From NCBI GenBank assembly GCA_946402275.1, contig CAMIVY010000001.1, positions 1-64,000 of the forward strand: a stretch of 64,000 nt of DNA. The letters are read 5' to 3'. This document shows, one piece after another, positions 7,164-14,989 of the stretch; within the stretch, counting starts at the first letter, position 1; each line of letters begins with the position of its first letter. Source of the DNA: an uncultured Prevotella sp. GTDB lineage: Bacteria; Bacteroidota; Bacteroidia; Bacteroidales; Bacteroidaceae. Under the pieces are notes generated by a model. That model was not told where the DNA came from. It did no database searches and saw only the letters and a list, made by a program, of their open reading frames with translations. Position numbers and translations under genes: made by a program.

Positions 7164-8195
7164 ATGAACAAGAAACAAATAAAGAGAATATATAATGTAG
7201 TGATAATTGCAGCCCTCGTGGTGTTTATCGGACTCGTTTGCAGTCGGTTTGTGCATTGGGGCAACGTGGAATATACAGACGATGCACAGGTGTGGCGTCA
7301 CATTACGCCTATCAATGCCCGTGTGGGTGGATTCATAAAGGAAGTGCGTTTCGACGACTATCAGCATGTAAAGAAGGGCGATACGCTCGTCATTATCGAG
7401 GATGCAGAGTTTCGTCTGGCTTTAGCTCAAGCAGAGGCACATCTTCGTGGCTCAAAGAGTGGTTCGTCGGCAGTAACTGCAGGTATGAGCACCACTGCCT
7501 CGAATGTGCGTGCAGCATCGGCAGGCATTGAAGAGGCTCGTGTGCAGATGGAGAATGCCGGGAAGGACTATCAGCGGTTTGAGCAACTGCTGCAGAAAGA
7601 TGCAGTCACCCGCCAGCAATACGACAATGTCAAGGCCATGTACGAAGCCGCCAAGGCTCGTTATGAGGCAGCCCGCAATCGCCAACAGGCTACGAGTCAG
7701 GTGCTGGGTGAACAGCAGCAACGTTTAGGACAGTCCACAGCAGGTGAATCAGTAGCCGAGGCACAAGTCAATCTGGCACGACTGAATCTGAGTTATACCG
7801 TCATTGTAGCGACCTGCGATGGTGTGATGGGGCGCAAGGATATTCACGTAGGTCAGTTGGTTCAGCCTGGCATGCAGTTGGCTCGTATCGTGGACGATCA
7901 ACAAGTGTGGGTGGTAGCCAACTACCGTGAAACGCAGTTGAAGCACATCAAGGTGGGCAATCAAGTAGAGTTTCATGCCGATGCCATACCTGGTGTGACG
8001 TATCAAGGCGAGATAGAGTCGATAGCTGCTGGTACAGGTTCTGCTTTCTCTCCCATCCCCGTAGATAATGCCACAGGCAACTTTGTAAAAGTAGAGCAGC
8101 GTGTGCCTGTGCGCATCAAAGTGACTACAGAGAATGCTGACGATGTGGCTCGTCTGCTGGCGGGCCTGAATGTAGAAACGGAGGTGATGTACTAA
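7164..8195 (+). CDS. EmrA/HlyD-family membrane fusion protein
   Basis: About 343 aa from the ATG at 7164. It has one N-terminal membrane anchor (VVIIAALVVFIGLVCS), then the biotinyl-lipoyl half-motif (NARVGGFIKEVRFDDYQHVK), a coiled-coil hairpin with Ala/Gln repeats and the second lipoyl half (CDGVMGRKDIHVGQLVQPG). It is the periplasmic adaptor linking the MFS pump to the TolC-type channel. Its TAA overlaps the ATG of the pump gene by one base, implying coupled translation. Confidence 0.92.
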   Translation: MNKKQIKRIYNVVIIAALVVFIGLVCSRFVHWGNVEYTDDAQVWRHITPINARVGGFIKEVRFDDYQHVKKGDTLVIIEDAEFRLALAQAEAHLRGSKSGSSAVTAGMSTTASNVRAASAGIEEARVQMENAGKDYQRFEQLLQKDAVTRQQYDNVKAMYEAAKARYEAARNRQQATSQVLGEQQQRLGQSTAGESVAEAQVNLARLNLSYTVIVATCDGVMGRKDIHVGQLVQPGMQLARIVDDQQVWVVANYRETQLKHIKVGNQVEFHADAIPGVTYQGEIESIAAGTGSAFSPIPVDNATGNFVKVEQRVPVRIKVTTENADDVARLLAGLNVETEVMY

Positions 8196-9886
8196 TGGCT
8201 GGGTGGAAGGCTGCGACTAAGCGAGAACAGAATCAAACTCGCTCGAATTCTGTCAAGCGCGAGCAGGCTCGACCAAAGGTCAATCCGAACCAAGGGTTCT
8301 CGATGCCCATGTTCAATCCTTGGGTACCTGAGAAAGTGCGCCCTTGGATATACTTGCTCTTCGCGCTTTTCTTCCAGTTGTCGAGCGGTGTCTATTTTGG
8401 CAGCCTGCAGCAGATGGTTGGTGCTACGGGATTCACTCGTGAGGACATGGTGATGGTAGCGATGTTCGGCGTGGTGGGTGTCAATATGCCCTTCCCGTTC
8501 TTGTTCCGCTACAAGCTGCGCTTCACCAATCAGCAGTTGCTCATCAATGCCGCCTGCGTGATAGCTGCGTGCAATCTGCTGTCATTATGGCTCAGCAGCA
8601 GCGATTTCGGCGAGTGGCGATTGCCGCTGCTTTGCGCCATCAGTTATGTTGCAGGCTACTTCAAACTGTGCGGTACTTTCGAGTGTTTCTCGAATATTCG
8701 TCTGTGGCTCTCGCCTAAGCAGGATTTCGGCATCTTCCTGCCCAGCATCTATATCGTCATTCTCACCAGCATGTCGCTCAGCAGTTTGGTTGACCAGCAG
8801 CTTATCATGATCTACGACTCGTGGCAGATGATGCATTGGCTCATTATCGGGATGATGCTCGTGATAGTCCTTGTGATTTATACTTGTACTCATCCTTGGC
8901 GCATGATGCCCCATCAGGTACCCCTTATCTCGCTCGACTGGCTGGGTTGCATCTTGGCGTCTGCTTGCATGCTGGAGGTCATCTGGCTATTCAACTACGG
9001 CGAATACTATCATTGGTATGACAGCACGTTATGGTGTGCGGTGCTCTGTATGCTGCCCCTCACCGTTCTCATTACTATAGGTCGCTTGACGCATATCCGT
9101 CACCCGTATCTGGAACCGTGGATATTCCGTCGCTGGCGGTTATATCCCATCTTGGGCATGTTTCTTGTTGCCGAGGTGATGAACGCTACACCGCAAGTGT
9201 TGCAGAACACACTCACTGGCGGAGTGCTAGGTTGGGGATTCACCACCACGTCGCAGTTCTCGCTGCTCGAGATACTGGGCTATGTCAGCGGTTGTGCATT
9301 TACCATACTGTGGGGCAAAGAGACACCCCAATGGGGACCACTCCCCCGTCTAGGTTTCAAGTACACACGCCTGCTCACCGTGGGTTTTGCTTGTCTGCTC
9401 GCCTATCAGGTATTGATGTATTTCTACGTCTCGCCTGTGCTCAATCTGGAACGCTTGTGGCTACCCACTTTCCTACGTGCATTCGGATACAGCATCTTCT
9501 TTGCCACAATGACGCTCTACCTGAAAGACCTCATCGAGTTTCCCTTCTTCTTTCATGCGCTCACTATCTCAGGCTTCATCCGCAACGGTGTGGCAGAGTC
9601 CATGTGTTCGGGCATGTATAGCTACGGCCTGCGCCATCAGGTAGCCGATACACTCAATCGAGGTCTGCACACCGACTATCAGAGCATCCTCATGGTGGCT
9701 GTTAAGGAGATGTTTGGCATGATGTGCATCGTCGGCACCATCGTCCTGCTGCTCATGCTACTCTACGATGTCCAACCCGTGCGAAGCACCATGAGTAAGA
9801 TGCCGAAACTGAAAAATCTGGGCATTATCATCGTAAGGCAGTTGCATGGCAAACAAATGTTAAATACAGCCCTTCATTCATCTTAA
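8195..9886 (+). CDS. MFS drug exporter, EmrB-like, with repeat-encoded N-terminus
   Basis: A 563-aa protein with about 14 membrane segments, the DHA2/EmrB-like partner of the two preceding genes. The start at 8195 overlaps the upstream stop (TAATG). Residues about 5-32 are encoded by copy B of the dispersed repeat, giving a charged soluble leader (KREQNQTRSNSVKREQARPK) before the conserved MFNPWVPEKVRPWIYLL entry to the first helix. The native protein probably began near MPMFNPW, and the repeat was added right after the start codon without loss of frame. The substrate is unknown. Confidence 0.88.
   Translation: MAGWKAATKREQNQTRSNSVKREQARPKVNPNQGFSMPMFNPWVPEKVRPWIYLLFALFFQLSSGVYFGSLQQMVGATGFTREDMVMVAMFGVVGVNMPFPFLFRYKLRFTNQQLLINAACVIAACNLLSLWLSSSDFGEWRLPLLCAISYVAGYFKLCGTFECFSNIRLWLSPKQDFGIFLPSIYIVILTSMSLSSLVDQQLIMIYDSWQMMHWLIIGMMLVIVLVIYTCTHPWRMMPHQVPLISLDWLGCILASACMLEVIWLFNYGEYYHWYDSTLWCAVLCMLPLTVLITIGRLTHIRHPYLEPWIFRRWRLYPILGMFLVAEVMNATPQVLQNTLTGGVLGWGFTTTSQFSLLEILGYVSGCAFTILWGKETPQWGPLPRLGFKYTRLLTVGFACLLAYQVLMYFYVSPVLNLERLWLPTFLRAFGYSIFFATMTLYLKDLIEFPFFFHALTISGFIRNGVAESMCSGMYSYGLRHQVADTLNRGLHTDYQSILMVAVKEMFGMMCIVGTIVLLLMLLYDVQPVRSTMSKMPKLKNLGIIIVRQLHGKQMLNTALHSS
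8207..8289 (+). repeat. Dispersed coding-embedded repeat, copy B
   Basis: Order of blocks: AAGGCTGCGA, AGCGAGAACAGA, CTCGCTCGAATTCTG, CGAGCAGGCTCGACC and AGGTCAA..CCGAA. These blocks recur at 52771-52855 (copy C), 2065-2139 (copy A) and, in a shorter form, 50969-51026 (copy D). Confidence 0.8.
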
Positions 9887-9937
9887 AAAATCAAAAAAGT
9901 GATACTCTGCAGCGTTCGCAAAATCGACTTTTTTTGT

Positions 9938-9945
9938 TAATTTTG
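9938..9945 (+). promoter_or_regulatory. Promoter -7 box of the coiled-coil protein gene
   Basis: TAATTTTG, 49 bp before the ATG at 9994. No convincing -33 element is seen. Confidence 0.4.
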
Positions 9946-9993
9946 TGCTTGGAATTTTAATCCTAAAATATCATTTTATAAACAAAAAGAATT

Positions 9994-10338
9994 ATGTCAA
10001 AGACAACAGAAGTTCAGATTGAGAAGAGCCGCAACCTCATAGAGGGACTACGGCGACACGTGAAAGAGATGGGTGAAAGGCAACGGGTAGGCGACGGAAC
10101 GTCGGGAATGAGAGGTATCTCAAACACAGAGATTAACGAGATGGAGAAGACAGTGGCAATGCTCACTGATGCCAATGCCGAGGTTGACCGCCTGCGTGCA
10201 GAGCTAACACCCAAGGTGAAGAAGATGAACGACCTGATGACAATCGTCAAGGCCTCTTACGCAGAATCCAAAAAGACCCTGAAGGGGTACTATCCGCAGG
10301 AACGCTGGCCAGACTATGGTATTCCTGATAAACGATAA
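9994..10338 (+). CDS. Small coiled-coil protein of unknown function
   Basis: A 114-aa highly charged protein, largely helical, with heptad-like stretches (INEMEKTVAMLTDANAEVDRLRAEL). The C-terminus YYPQERWPDYGIPDKR is aromatic and unlike the rest. It has no signal or membrane segment and is not a family I recognise. A single-gene unit: own promoter before it and a strong hairpin terminator after it. Confidence 0.7.
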   Translation: MSKTTEVQIEKSRNLIEGLRRHVKEMGERQRVGDGTSGMRGISNTEINEMEKTVAMLTDANAEVDRLRAELTPKVKKMNDLMTIVKASYAESKKTLKGYYPQERWPDYGIPDKR

Positions 10339-10360
10339 AAGTGTGATAAGAACAAGTTGT

Positions 10361-10386
10361 AAGGAGCGGTAACTGCCGCTCCTTTT
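10361..10386 (+). terminator. Rho-independent terminator
   Basis: A 9-bp perfect stem AAGGAGCGG / CCGCTCCTT with a short loop and T-rich tail, 23 bp after the coiled-coil gene. Confidence 0.8.
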
Positions 10387-10388
10387 GT

Positions 10389-10562
10389 TTACGTTGTAAA
10401 TTCGATGATGGCACTGACCTCACTATTGATAGAGAATGAGACGATGATGCCTCCCTCAATCTGGAATAAAGTAGGAATAAGCATGTCACCAAACTTAGCT
10501 GCTACCCGATATTCTACCCGCAGACCGATTACAACGAAGTCTTCCGGCAAAAGGAAATATTA
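10389..10562 (-). pseudogene. C-terminal fragment of an acyl-ACP thioesterase-like protein
   Basis: Downstream of sugar acetyltransferase copy 2, the minus strand has a start-less frame of about 56 residues with LRVEYRVAAKFGDMLIP, then SVSAIIEF-type end and a stop. This resembles the last hot-dog strands of acyl-ACP/acyl-CoA thioesterases (xEYRxEAxxGDxL...). An in-frame stop lies just upstream and there is no start. It is probably a 3' remnant left by deletion. Confidence 0.4.
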
Positions 10563-10580
10563 TTTTCCACTCTTTTCTGT

Positions 10581-11150
10581 TTATACCTCTATCTTTTTAA
10601 TCACCTTGGCAGGCACGCCGCCGACTATTGTATTCGGCTCAACGTCTTTTGTCACGACGGCACCGGCGGCTACTACGGCTCCGTCACCAATGGTAACGCC
10701 TGCAAGCACAGTAGCATTGGCTCCAATCCAGACGTTCTTACCAATGTGTATAGGTGCATAACTCATGCTCTGACGCTTGGCTGGGTCAAGGTCATGATTA
10801 ATGGTTGCCAACACGACGTTGTGACCTATGAGTGCTCCCTCGTCAATGGTGATACCGCCTTGGTCCTGGAACTTGCAGCCCATGTTGATGAATACCCGTT
10901 CACCAACGACGGTATTTTTTCCGCAGTCGGTATGGAACGGAGGGAACAAGCCTACCGTCTTGGGAACTTTGCGTCCCCAAAGTTGTTCTAATAAATCATG
11001 CAGTTCCTCCGGTGTATGATATTTGCCGTTAATCTCTGCTGTTATCTTCAGTGCTTCCTGCGACAGCTGATGGAACATCATGTGGACATCGGAGCCTCCT
11101 ATGACTGGCTTTCCCGATGCCATGTAATCACGAAATTCTTGTATTGTCAT
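10581..11150 (-). CDS. Sugar O-acetyltransferase, Maa/NodL type (copy 2)
   Basis: A 189-aa paralogue of the protein at 4369-4947, differing at only a few residues (for example IGGSDVHMM for VGGGDVHLM). It has the same Maa N-domain, hexapeptide helix and [12 protein letters not shown] end. Its start overlaps the end of the upstream 185-aa gene by 23 bp, so translation is probably coupled. Keeping two near-identical enzymes in different operons suggests dosage or separate regulation (inference). Confidence 0.9.
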   Translation of the reverse strand: MTIQEFRDYMASGKPVIGGSDVHMMFHQLSQEALKITAEINGKYHTPEELHDLLEQLWGRKVPKTVGLFPPFHTDCGKNTVVGERVFINMGCKFQDQGGITIDEGALIGHNVVLATINHDLDPAKRQSMSYAPIHIGKNVWIGANATVLAGVTIGDGAVVAAGAVVTKDVEPNTIVGGVPAKVIKKIEV

Positions 11151-11685
11151 ATTGCTTCATCTTTGTCATGTGATAACCCATACGCTTCAACTGCATGGCG
11201 GCACCGAACAAATATAGTTGGTGCAAGCAGGCTACATAGCCGTTGAAAGCTTCCTTGGTGCCAGGTTCGAGGCGTTGGTGCATTAGGGCATTATAGACCC
11301 GTGAGGCACATTCGCCCACGACCTTCTCCAGAACGGTATAGTCCTCGCCCTGCAGTAGCAGCACGTCCTCACGGATGTATTCGTCCATCGAGTCGTAACC
11401 GCGTTTATCGCGCATATATGCATAAAAGTCTGCCACCTTGGAATAGATATCCCACTCCGTGTCCCACATCTTGGCAACAGCCATACCGATGTACATCATC
11501 CAGCCAAGGGATGCTGATGGGAAGTCCTGAAACTCCCTGATACCATCGGGAATATAGGCCTTGGCTATGGCTTCCCATTTGTCCTCGACATCGGGACACT
11601 CCGGCAACCGCTCGTCAACCTCCTTCATGGAAAGAAGGAACTGATGCAGGTCACGATGTAGCTGATCTTCAAATTGCTCTGTCAT
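11128..11685 (-). CDS. Unknown 185-aa cytosolic protein
   Basis: An acidic, mostly helical protein with many Tyr, Met and Trp residues ([39 protein letters not shown]). It has no signal peptide, membrane helix or recognised motif. It has a promoter box at 11712-11719 and overlaps the downstream acetyltransferase by 23 bp, so the two form an operon. I do not recognise a function. Confidence 0.7.
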   Translation of the reverse strand: MTEQFEDQLHRDLHQFLLSMKEVDERLPECPDVEDKWEAIAKAYIPDGIREFQDFPSASLGWMMYIGMAVAKMWDTEWDIYSKVADFYAYMRDKRGYDSMDEYIREDVLLLQGEDYTVLEKVVGECASRVYNALMHQRLEPGTKEAFNGYVACLHQLYLFGAAMQLKRMGYHMTKMKQYDNTRIS

Positions 11686-11711
11686 ATTCTATCTTTGTTC
11701 TATTACTTTTG

Positions 11712-11719
11712 CAAAGGTA
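11712..11719 (-). promoter_or_regulatory. Promoter -7 box of the 185-aa/acetyltransferase operon
   Basis: TACCTTTG on the minus strand followed by GCA, 27 bp before the ATG at 11685. Confidence 0.6.
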
Positions 11720-11801
11720 CGAATAAGCGAGCAAAACGCCATCGTTTTTACGTCTTTTTAAGAAAAACAGAATGATGCGAAAACAAAACAAGCCTCCCAT
11801 C

Positions 11802-11861
11802 TTCGAGAACAAAAAAAGTCTGGTGGCTATTGGTTTAAAAAAATTATTTGTATCTTTGCAG
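11802..11861 (+). promoter_or_regulatory. Promoter module shared with 795-852
   Basis: TTG at 11830-11832 and TATCTTTG at 11851-11858, just before the SDR ATG at 11879. The upstream TTCGAG, ACAAAAAA and GGTGGCTATTGG blocks match the module at 795-852 base for base over most of the length. Confidence 0.65.
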
Positions 11862-11878
11862 CGAAAAGACAAAAAAGA

Positions 11879-12586
11879 ATGAAAAAAGCAATCGTCGTTG
11901 GTGCTTCGTCGGGTATCGGCATGGAGGTGGCTCGGCTGCTGTTGAAACAGGGCTGGAAAGTAGGAACTGCTGCCCGAAGAATTGACCTGCTGAAGACCAT
12001 TGGGGACGTTGAGACAGAACAGATTGACGTGACTAAACCGGAGGCCACACAGCAGTTGCAACACTTGATAGAAAGGGTAGGAGGTATGGACCTCTTCTTC
12101 TATGCTTCAGGCATCGGCAAGCAGAACCGAGAGTTGAAGGAGGACATCGAACTGGCTACGGTCGAAACTAATGCCGTTGGCTTCACGAGAATGATAGGTG
12201 AGGCATACCGATACTTTGCGCAACAAGGCCATGGCCATATTGCTGCCATATCGTCCATCGCCGGTACCAAAGGGCTGGGCCCTGCACCGTCGTATTCGGC
12301 TACAAAGGCGTTGCAGAACGTATATCTGCAGGCACTCGAGCAACAGGCAAACGCTCGCGACTTGGACATCTGTTTCACGGATATTCGCCCAGGATTTGTT
12401 GACACAGCACTTCTCGACGGCAATTTCAAATATCCGATGATGCTGAAACCGGAGAATGTGGCAAAGGAGATAGTCCTTGCCATCAATAGAAAACAGCATG
12501 TTCGCATCATCGATTGGAAATACCGAATCTTAACAGCCCTTTGGCGTAGAATACCAAAGTGCATCTGGAGATACTTGAAATTATAA
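11879..12586 (+). CDS. SDR-family NAD(P)-dependent oxidoreductase
   Basis: A 235-aa classical short-chain dehydrogenase. The cofactor loop GASSGIG sits at residues 8-14, with a basic AARR after strand 2 favouring NADP. The catalytic Ser is in ISSIAG and the catalytic Tyr/Lys in YSATKAL. It is a cytosolic oxidoreductase of unknown substrate. A single gene with its own shared-type promoter and a convergent terminator after it. Confidence 0.92.
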   Translation: MKKAIVVGASSGIGMEVARLLLKQGWKVGTAARRIDLLKTIGDVETEQIDVTKPEATQQLQHLIERVGGMDLFFYASGIGKQNRELKEDIELATVETNAVGFTRMIGEAYRYFAQQGHGHIAAISSIAGTKGLGPAPSYSATKALQNVYLQALEQQANARDLDICFTDIRPGFVDTALLDGNFKYPMMLKPENVAKEIVLAINRKQHVRIIDWKYRILTALWRRIPKCIWRYLKL

Positions 12587-12664
12587 GTGTCTTTGTTGAT
12601 ATCCATCGCCCTCATCCAGGTAGCATCATGAAAGAATGGATGATAAAGGCGATTTATATACAAT

Positions 12665-12700
12665 AATCCCCGGCTTGCATTCCTGCAGGTCGGGGATTTA
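12665..12700. terminator. Bidirectional hairpin between SDR and hsp20
   Basis: Inverted repeat AATCCCCG ... CGGGGATT with a TTTA flank, between two convergent genes; it can serve both. Confidence 0.6.
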
Positions 12701-12721
12701 ACTTAGAACAAGACGAACTGT

Positions 12722-13147
12722 TTACGAGACCTCAATGGCCTTGGTGACTTTCTCCTTCGGTGCGGTCTTCGGCATCGTGATGGTTAGGATGCCATCCTCC
12801 ACCTTGGCAGAAATCTGGTCTTTCACCACATCGTCTGGCAGCACGTAGTTCTGTTCGTAGTTTGAGTAGCTGAACTCACGGCGCAGATAGTGATGGTGCT
12901 TGTCCTCATGCTTGTGTTCCTGTTTGTTCTCAATGGCGATGGTGAGGTTGCCCTCGTCATTGATGCCTACGCGGCAATATTCTTTCTTGATGCCTGGAGC
13001 TGCAAGTTCCATCGTGTAGGCCTTCTCACTCTCCTTGACATTGACTGCGGGTGCTGTACTGTTGGCACGAGGCATGAAATCAGTGTTAAAGAAATCATCA
13101 AACATTGTTGGGAACCAACCATTGCTTTTCATCAATCCGTTCAACAT
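12722..13147 (-). CDS. Small heat-shock protein, Hsp20/alpha-crystallin family
   Basis: A 141-aa protein with the alpha-crystallin domain: AYTMELAAPGIKKEYC, LTIAIENK, the strand with VLPDDVVKDQISAKVEDGILTITMPK (the family's A-x-x-x-n-GvL), and a short C-terminal tail. It is an ATP-independent holdase that keeps unfolded proteins soluble. Unusually for this phylum it has a clear Shine-Dalgarno AGGAGG at 13157-13162, 9 bp from the ATG. A canonical sigma-54 promoter lies about 120 bp upstream. Confidence 0.93.
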   Translation of the reverse strand: MLNGLMKSNGWFPTMFDDFFNTDFMPRANSTAPAVNVKESEKAYTMELAAPGIKKEYCRVGINDEGNLTIAIENKQEHKHEDKHHHYLRREFSYSNYEQNYVLPDDVVKDQISAKVEDGILTITMPKTAPKEKVTKAIEVS

Positions 13148-13263
13148 AACTTTTACCTCCTAATTATACTTTTAGTTTAACTTGTTTGTTCTTGACCGCC
13201 TCAGCTCATTCCCGAGCAAGCTCGCCTACCCGTGGCCTTTCGCTTCAGCGTTCACCAAGAAAA

Positions 13264-13280
13264 ATGCAAGTTACGTGCCT
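13264..13280 (-). promoter_or_regulatory. Sigma-54 (RpoN) promoter of hsp20
   Basis: The minus strand reads AGGCACGTAACTTGCAT: GG and GC separated by exactly 10 bp, with CACG and TTGCA as in the -24/-12 consensus. The start site would fall near 13254, giving a leader of about 107 nt. An inverted repeat TGACAAAA/TTTTGTCA lies just upstream and could be an activator site. Confidence 0.65.
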
Positions 13281-13291
13281 GAATCGCAAAA

Positions 13292-13321
13292 AGGTGACAA
13301 AATGACCTCCGGTTTTGTCAT
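13292..13321. promoter_or_regulatory. Inverted repeat upstream of the hsp20 sigma-54 promoter
   Basis: TGACAAAA and TTTTGTCA separated by about 10 bp, located 12-40 bp upstream of the -24 element. It is a candidate binding site for a sigma-54 activator. Confidence 0.4.
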
Positions 13322-13333
13322 TATGGCACGGAA

Positions 13334-13385
13334 TTTAAACTCGCTTAAACAATGCTGACAATCCTTTAAACTCCCTTAAACATTG
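13334..13385. repeat. Two direct repeats between hsp20 and the FKBP fragment
   Basis: TTTAAACTCGCTTAAACA and TTTAAACTCCCTTAAACA start 31 bp apart, i.e. three helical turns. They lie between the two divergent promoters and could be paired operator sites. Confidence 0.45.
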
Positions 13386-13429
13386 GACGGAAAAACCGTC
13401 AGTCGCTATAACTTTTCAGTTTTTCTTCG

Positions 13430-13437
13430 TACCTTTG
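13430..13437 (+). promoter_or_regulatory. Promoter -7 box before the FKBP fragment operon
   Basis: TACCTTTG followed by GCAGC, 10 bp before the ATG at 13447. It probably also drives the Nim-like gene and the gene after it. Confidence 0.55.
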
Positions 13438-13446
13438 CAGCCAGTT

Positions 13447-13668
13447 ATGAGTAAACGAGAATATATACAGGCAAACAAAGACTGGCTGGAGGCAAAATCT
13501 AAAGAGAAAGGCGTAAAAGCCCTTCCCAAGGGAATCTATTATAAGGTACTGGCAGAAGGCAACGCTTCAAGTGCTCAGCCAATGGTACGAAGTATCATCA
13601 CAGCCCATTATACGGGAAAGACCATCGACGGCAAACAGTTTGATAGCAGTCGTGGCGGTGTGTTTTGA
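13447..13668 (+). pseudogene. FKBP-type prolyl isomerase, C-terminally truncated
   Basis: About 73 aa. It has the N-terminal linker and the first FKBP strands (GIYYKVLAEGN, VRSIITAHYTGKTIDGK, FDSSRGG), then stops at GGVF where full-length FKBPs continue with the VPF...GW...M region that forms most of the active site. The distal 60-70 residues are absent downstream, so this is a deletion product rather than a frameshift. It is unlikely to be catalytic. The intact promoter may now mainly serve the following genes. Confidence 0.75.
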
Positions 13669-13689
13669 AATAGAACTATTAGGAATAGC

Positions 13690-14184
13690 ATGAGTGAGTT
13701 TCGTGAAATGAGGCGTAAACGCCAGCAGCTTTCGGAAGAAGAAAGCATTTCAATTTTAAAGAAGGCAACGGCAGGTACATTGGCACTGCTGGGTGACAAT
13801 GATTATCCCTATGCCGTCCCCATCAGCTATGTCTATGCCGATGGCAGGTTATATTTCCACAGTGCGCTGAGTGGTCATAAGGTCGATGCTATCCGCAAGT
13901 GCGATAAGGCATCGTTCTGTGTCATCGAACAGGATGATGTACAGCCGAAGAAGTACACTACTTTCTTTCGTAGCGTGATAGCTTTCGGCAGAATCCACAT
14001 CATCGAGGATGAGCAAGCGAAACTGAAAATGGCACGAATGCTCGGCAACCGCTACAATCCTAATGATGACGAATCTCTGCAAAAGGAACTGGAGCAAGGC
14101 CTTTCCCGTATGCTGATGATTCGTTTCGACATCGAGCATCTGACTGGCAAGGAAGCTATCGAATTAGTAAGACAAAGGCAATGA
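13690..14184 (+). CDS. Pyridoxamine 5'-phosphate oxidase-family protein, Nim-like
   Basis: A 164-aa split-barrel flavoprotein. Typical motifs are MRRKRQQLS near the start, GTLALLGDNDYPYAVPISYVY, YFHSALSGHKVDAI and YTTFFRSVIAFGR. This is the family that includes the NimA-type 5-nitroimidazole reductases and many housekeeping FMN/heme-binding proteins. A redox role is likely; nitroimidazole resistance cannot be inferred from the family alone. The TGA overlaps the next ATG (ATGA), so translation is coupled. Confidence 0.85.
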   Translation: MSEFREMRRKRQQLSEEESISILKKATAGTLALLGDNDYPYAVPISYVYADGRLYFHSALSGHKVDAIRKCDKASFCVIEQDDVQPKKYTTFFRSVIAFGRIHIIEDEQAKLKMARMLGNRYNPNDDESLQKELEQGLSRMLMIRFDIEHLTGKEAIELVRQRQ

Positions 14185-14555
14185 CACTCCGTGAACTCAT
14201 CAATTCTGTAGATTCCGAGCAGTATAGCGACCGCTCGACGACGAAAGGAGACGCTTGCCTAAGCAAGAATGCGCTATATCAGATGCTCAGAGAGACTAAG
14301 CCCGAATATGGTGCCAGCCGGCATATTCAGGTGAACGTGGTGAATGGCGAAATAGCCATTACCAACTGTCACGTAGGCTCGTTGGGTGACATCGTCACAT
14401 ACCCCATCGATGTTGACCCAAGCCTGAACATCTCGAAAGTACAGCTGCTGGATGCTATCCTCCATGAACTTTCTACCAACGGCTTCAGCGAATCGGAAGC
14501 ATCCGATTTTTGGAGCGACTTCGACAACCTTCAGAAAGCAAAGATTATCCGATGA
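14181..14555 (+). CDS. Unknown 124-aa protein coupled to the Nim-like gene
   Basis: A soluble acidic protein starting in the 4-bp overlap with the previous gene. The N-terminus MTLRELINSV and the C-terminal helix (SESEASDFWSDFDNL) resemble small uncharacterised Bacteroidales proteins; I recall a DUF6557-like beginning but cannot confirm it. No catalytic motif is visible. Confidence 0.65.
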   Translation: MTLRELINSVDSEQYSDRSTTKGDACLSKNALYQMLRETKPEYGASRHIQVNVVNGEIAITNCHVGSLGDIVTYPIDVDPSLNISKVQLLDAILHELSTNGFSESEASDFWSDFDNLQKAKIIR

Positions 14556-14559
14556 TTGA

Positions 14560-14945
14560 CTACGACTCCATCTTGGCTAGGTTCTCATGTTCCATGTGGT
14601 CACGGCAGAATTCAACAAAGCTCTGGCGAAGGTCGGTATCGTTGAAAAGAACCTTCTCCTCTTTCTTACTGGGTGCCTGTGCGGAGTAAATATGCTGATT
14701 AAAGTTCTCTATAGTCATTTCTTCTCCTAGCAATGTCATTGCATTGATGATTTGCTCATAATGCTTAATCTTGACTGGATTTGTCTGCTCTGTGCATCAG
14801 TTTCCAAGTCTTCTACTGTTGAGGTCCCAACAGTGATCCACTTACGCAGAGTCCATGACAGGTAAACCTGTAACTCCACTTTTCCAACTCCTGTCTTCTT
14901 AGCAGTTCCCTTACGGTCGAAGACAACTTTAACTCTTTCTTTCAT
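14560..14945 (-). pseudogene. Tyrosine integrase, N-terminal remnant with frameshift
   Basis: The first 60 or so residues (MKERVKVVFDRKGTAKKTG, VELQVYLSWTLRKWITVG) match the Arm DNA-binding domain of Bacteroidetes phage-type integrases. The open frame ends at 14736, but a shift near 14763 continues the core-binding domain (EQIINAMTLLGEEMTIENF, then RQSFVEFCRDHMEHEN) down to a stop at 14560. The catalytic domain is missing. It is a decayed mobile-element integrase beside tRNA-Lys. Confidence 0.7.
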
Positions 14946-14989
14946 GTTTTTTAATTTTTAGCGCAGCCAAAAGGGGTTTGGGGTTAGAA

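Noticed and set aside
9031..9621. Long plus-strand frame inside the MFS pump gene
   Set aside because: Rich in His, Arg and Ser and without membrane or domain pattern; it is a shadow of the third codon positions of the pump gene.
13195..13260. Possible further copy of the dispersed repeat in the hsp20 leader
   Set aside because: It has CGAGCAAGCTCGCC and similar words, but the block order and spacing of copies A-D are not present, so I do not count it.
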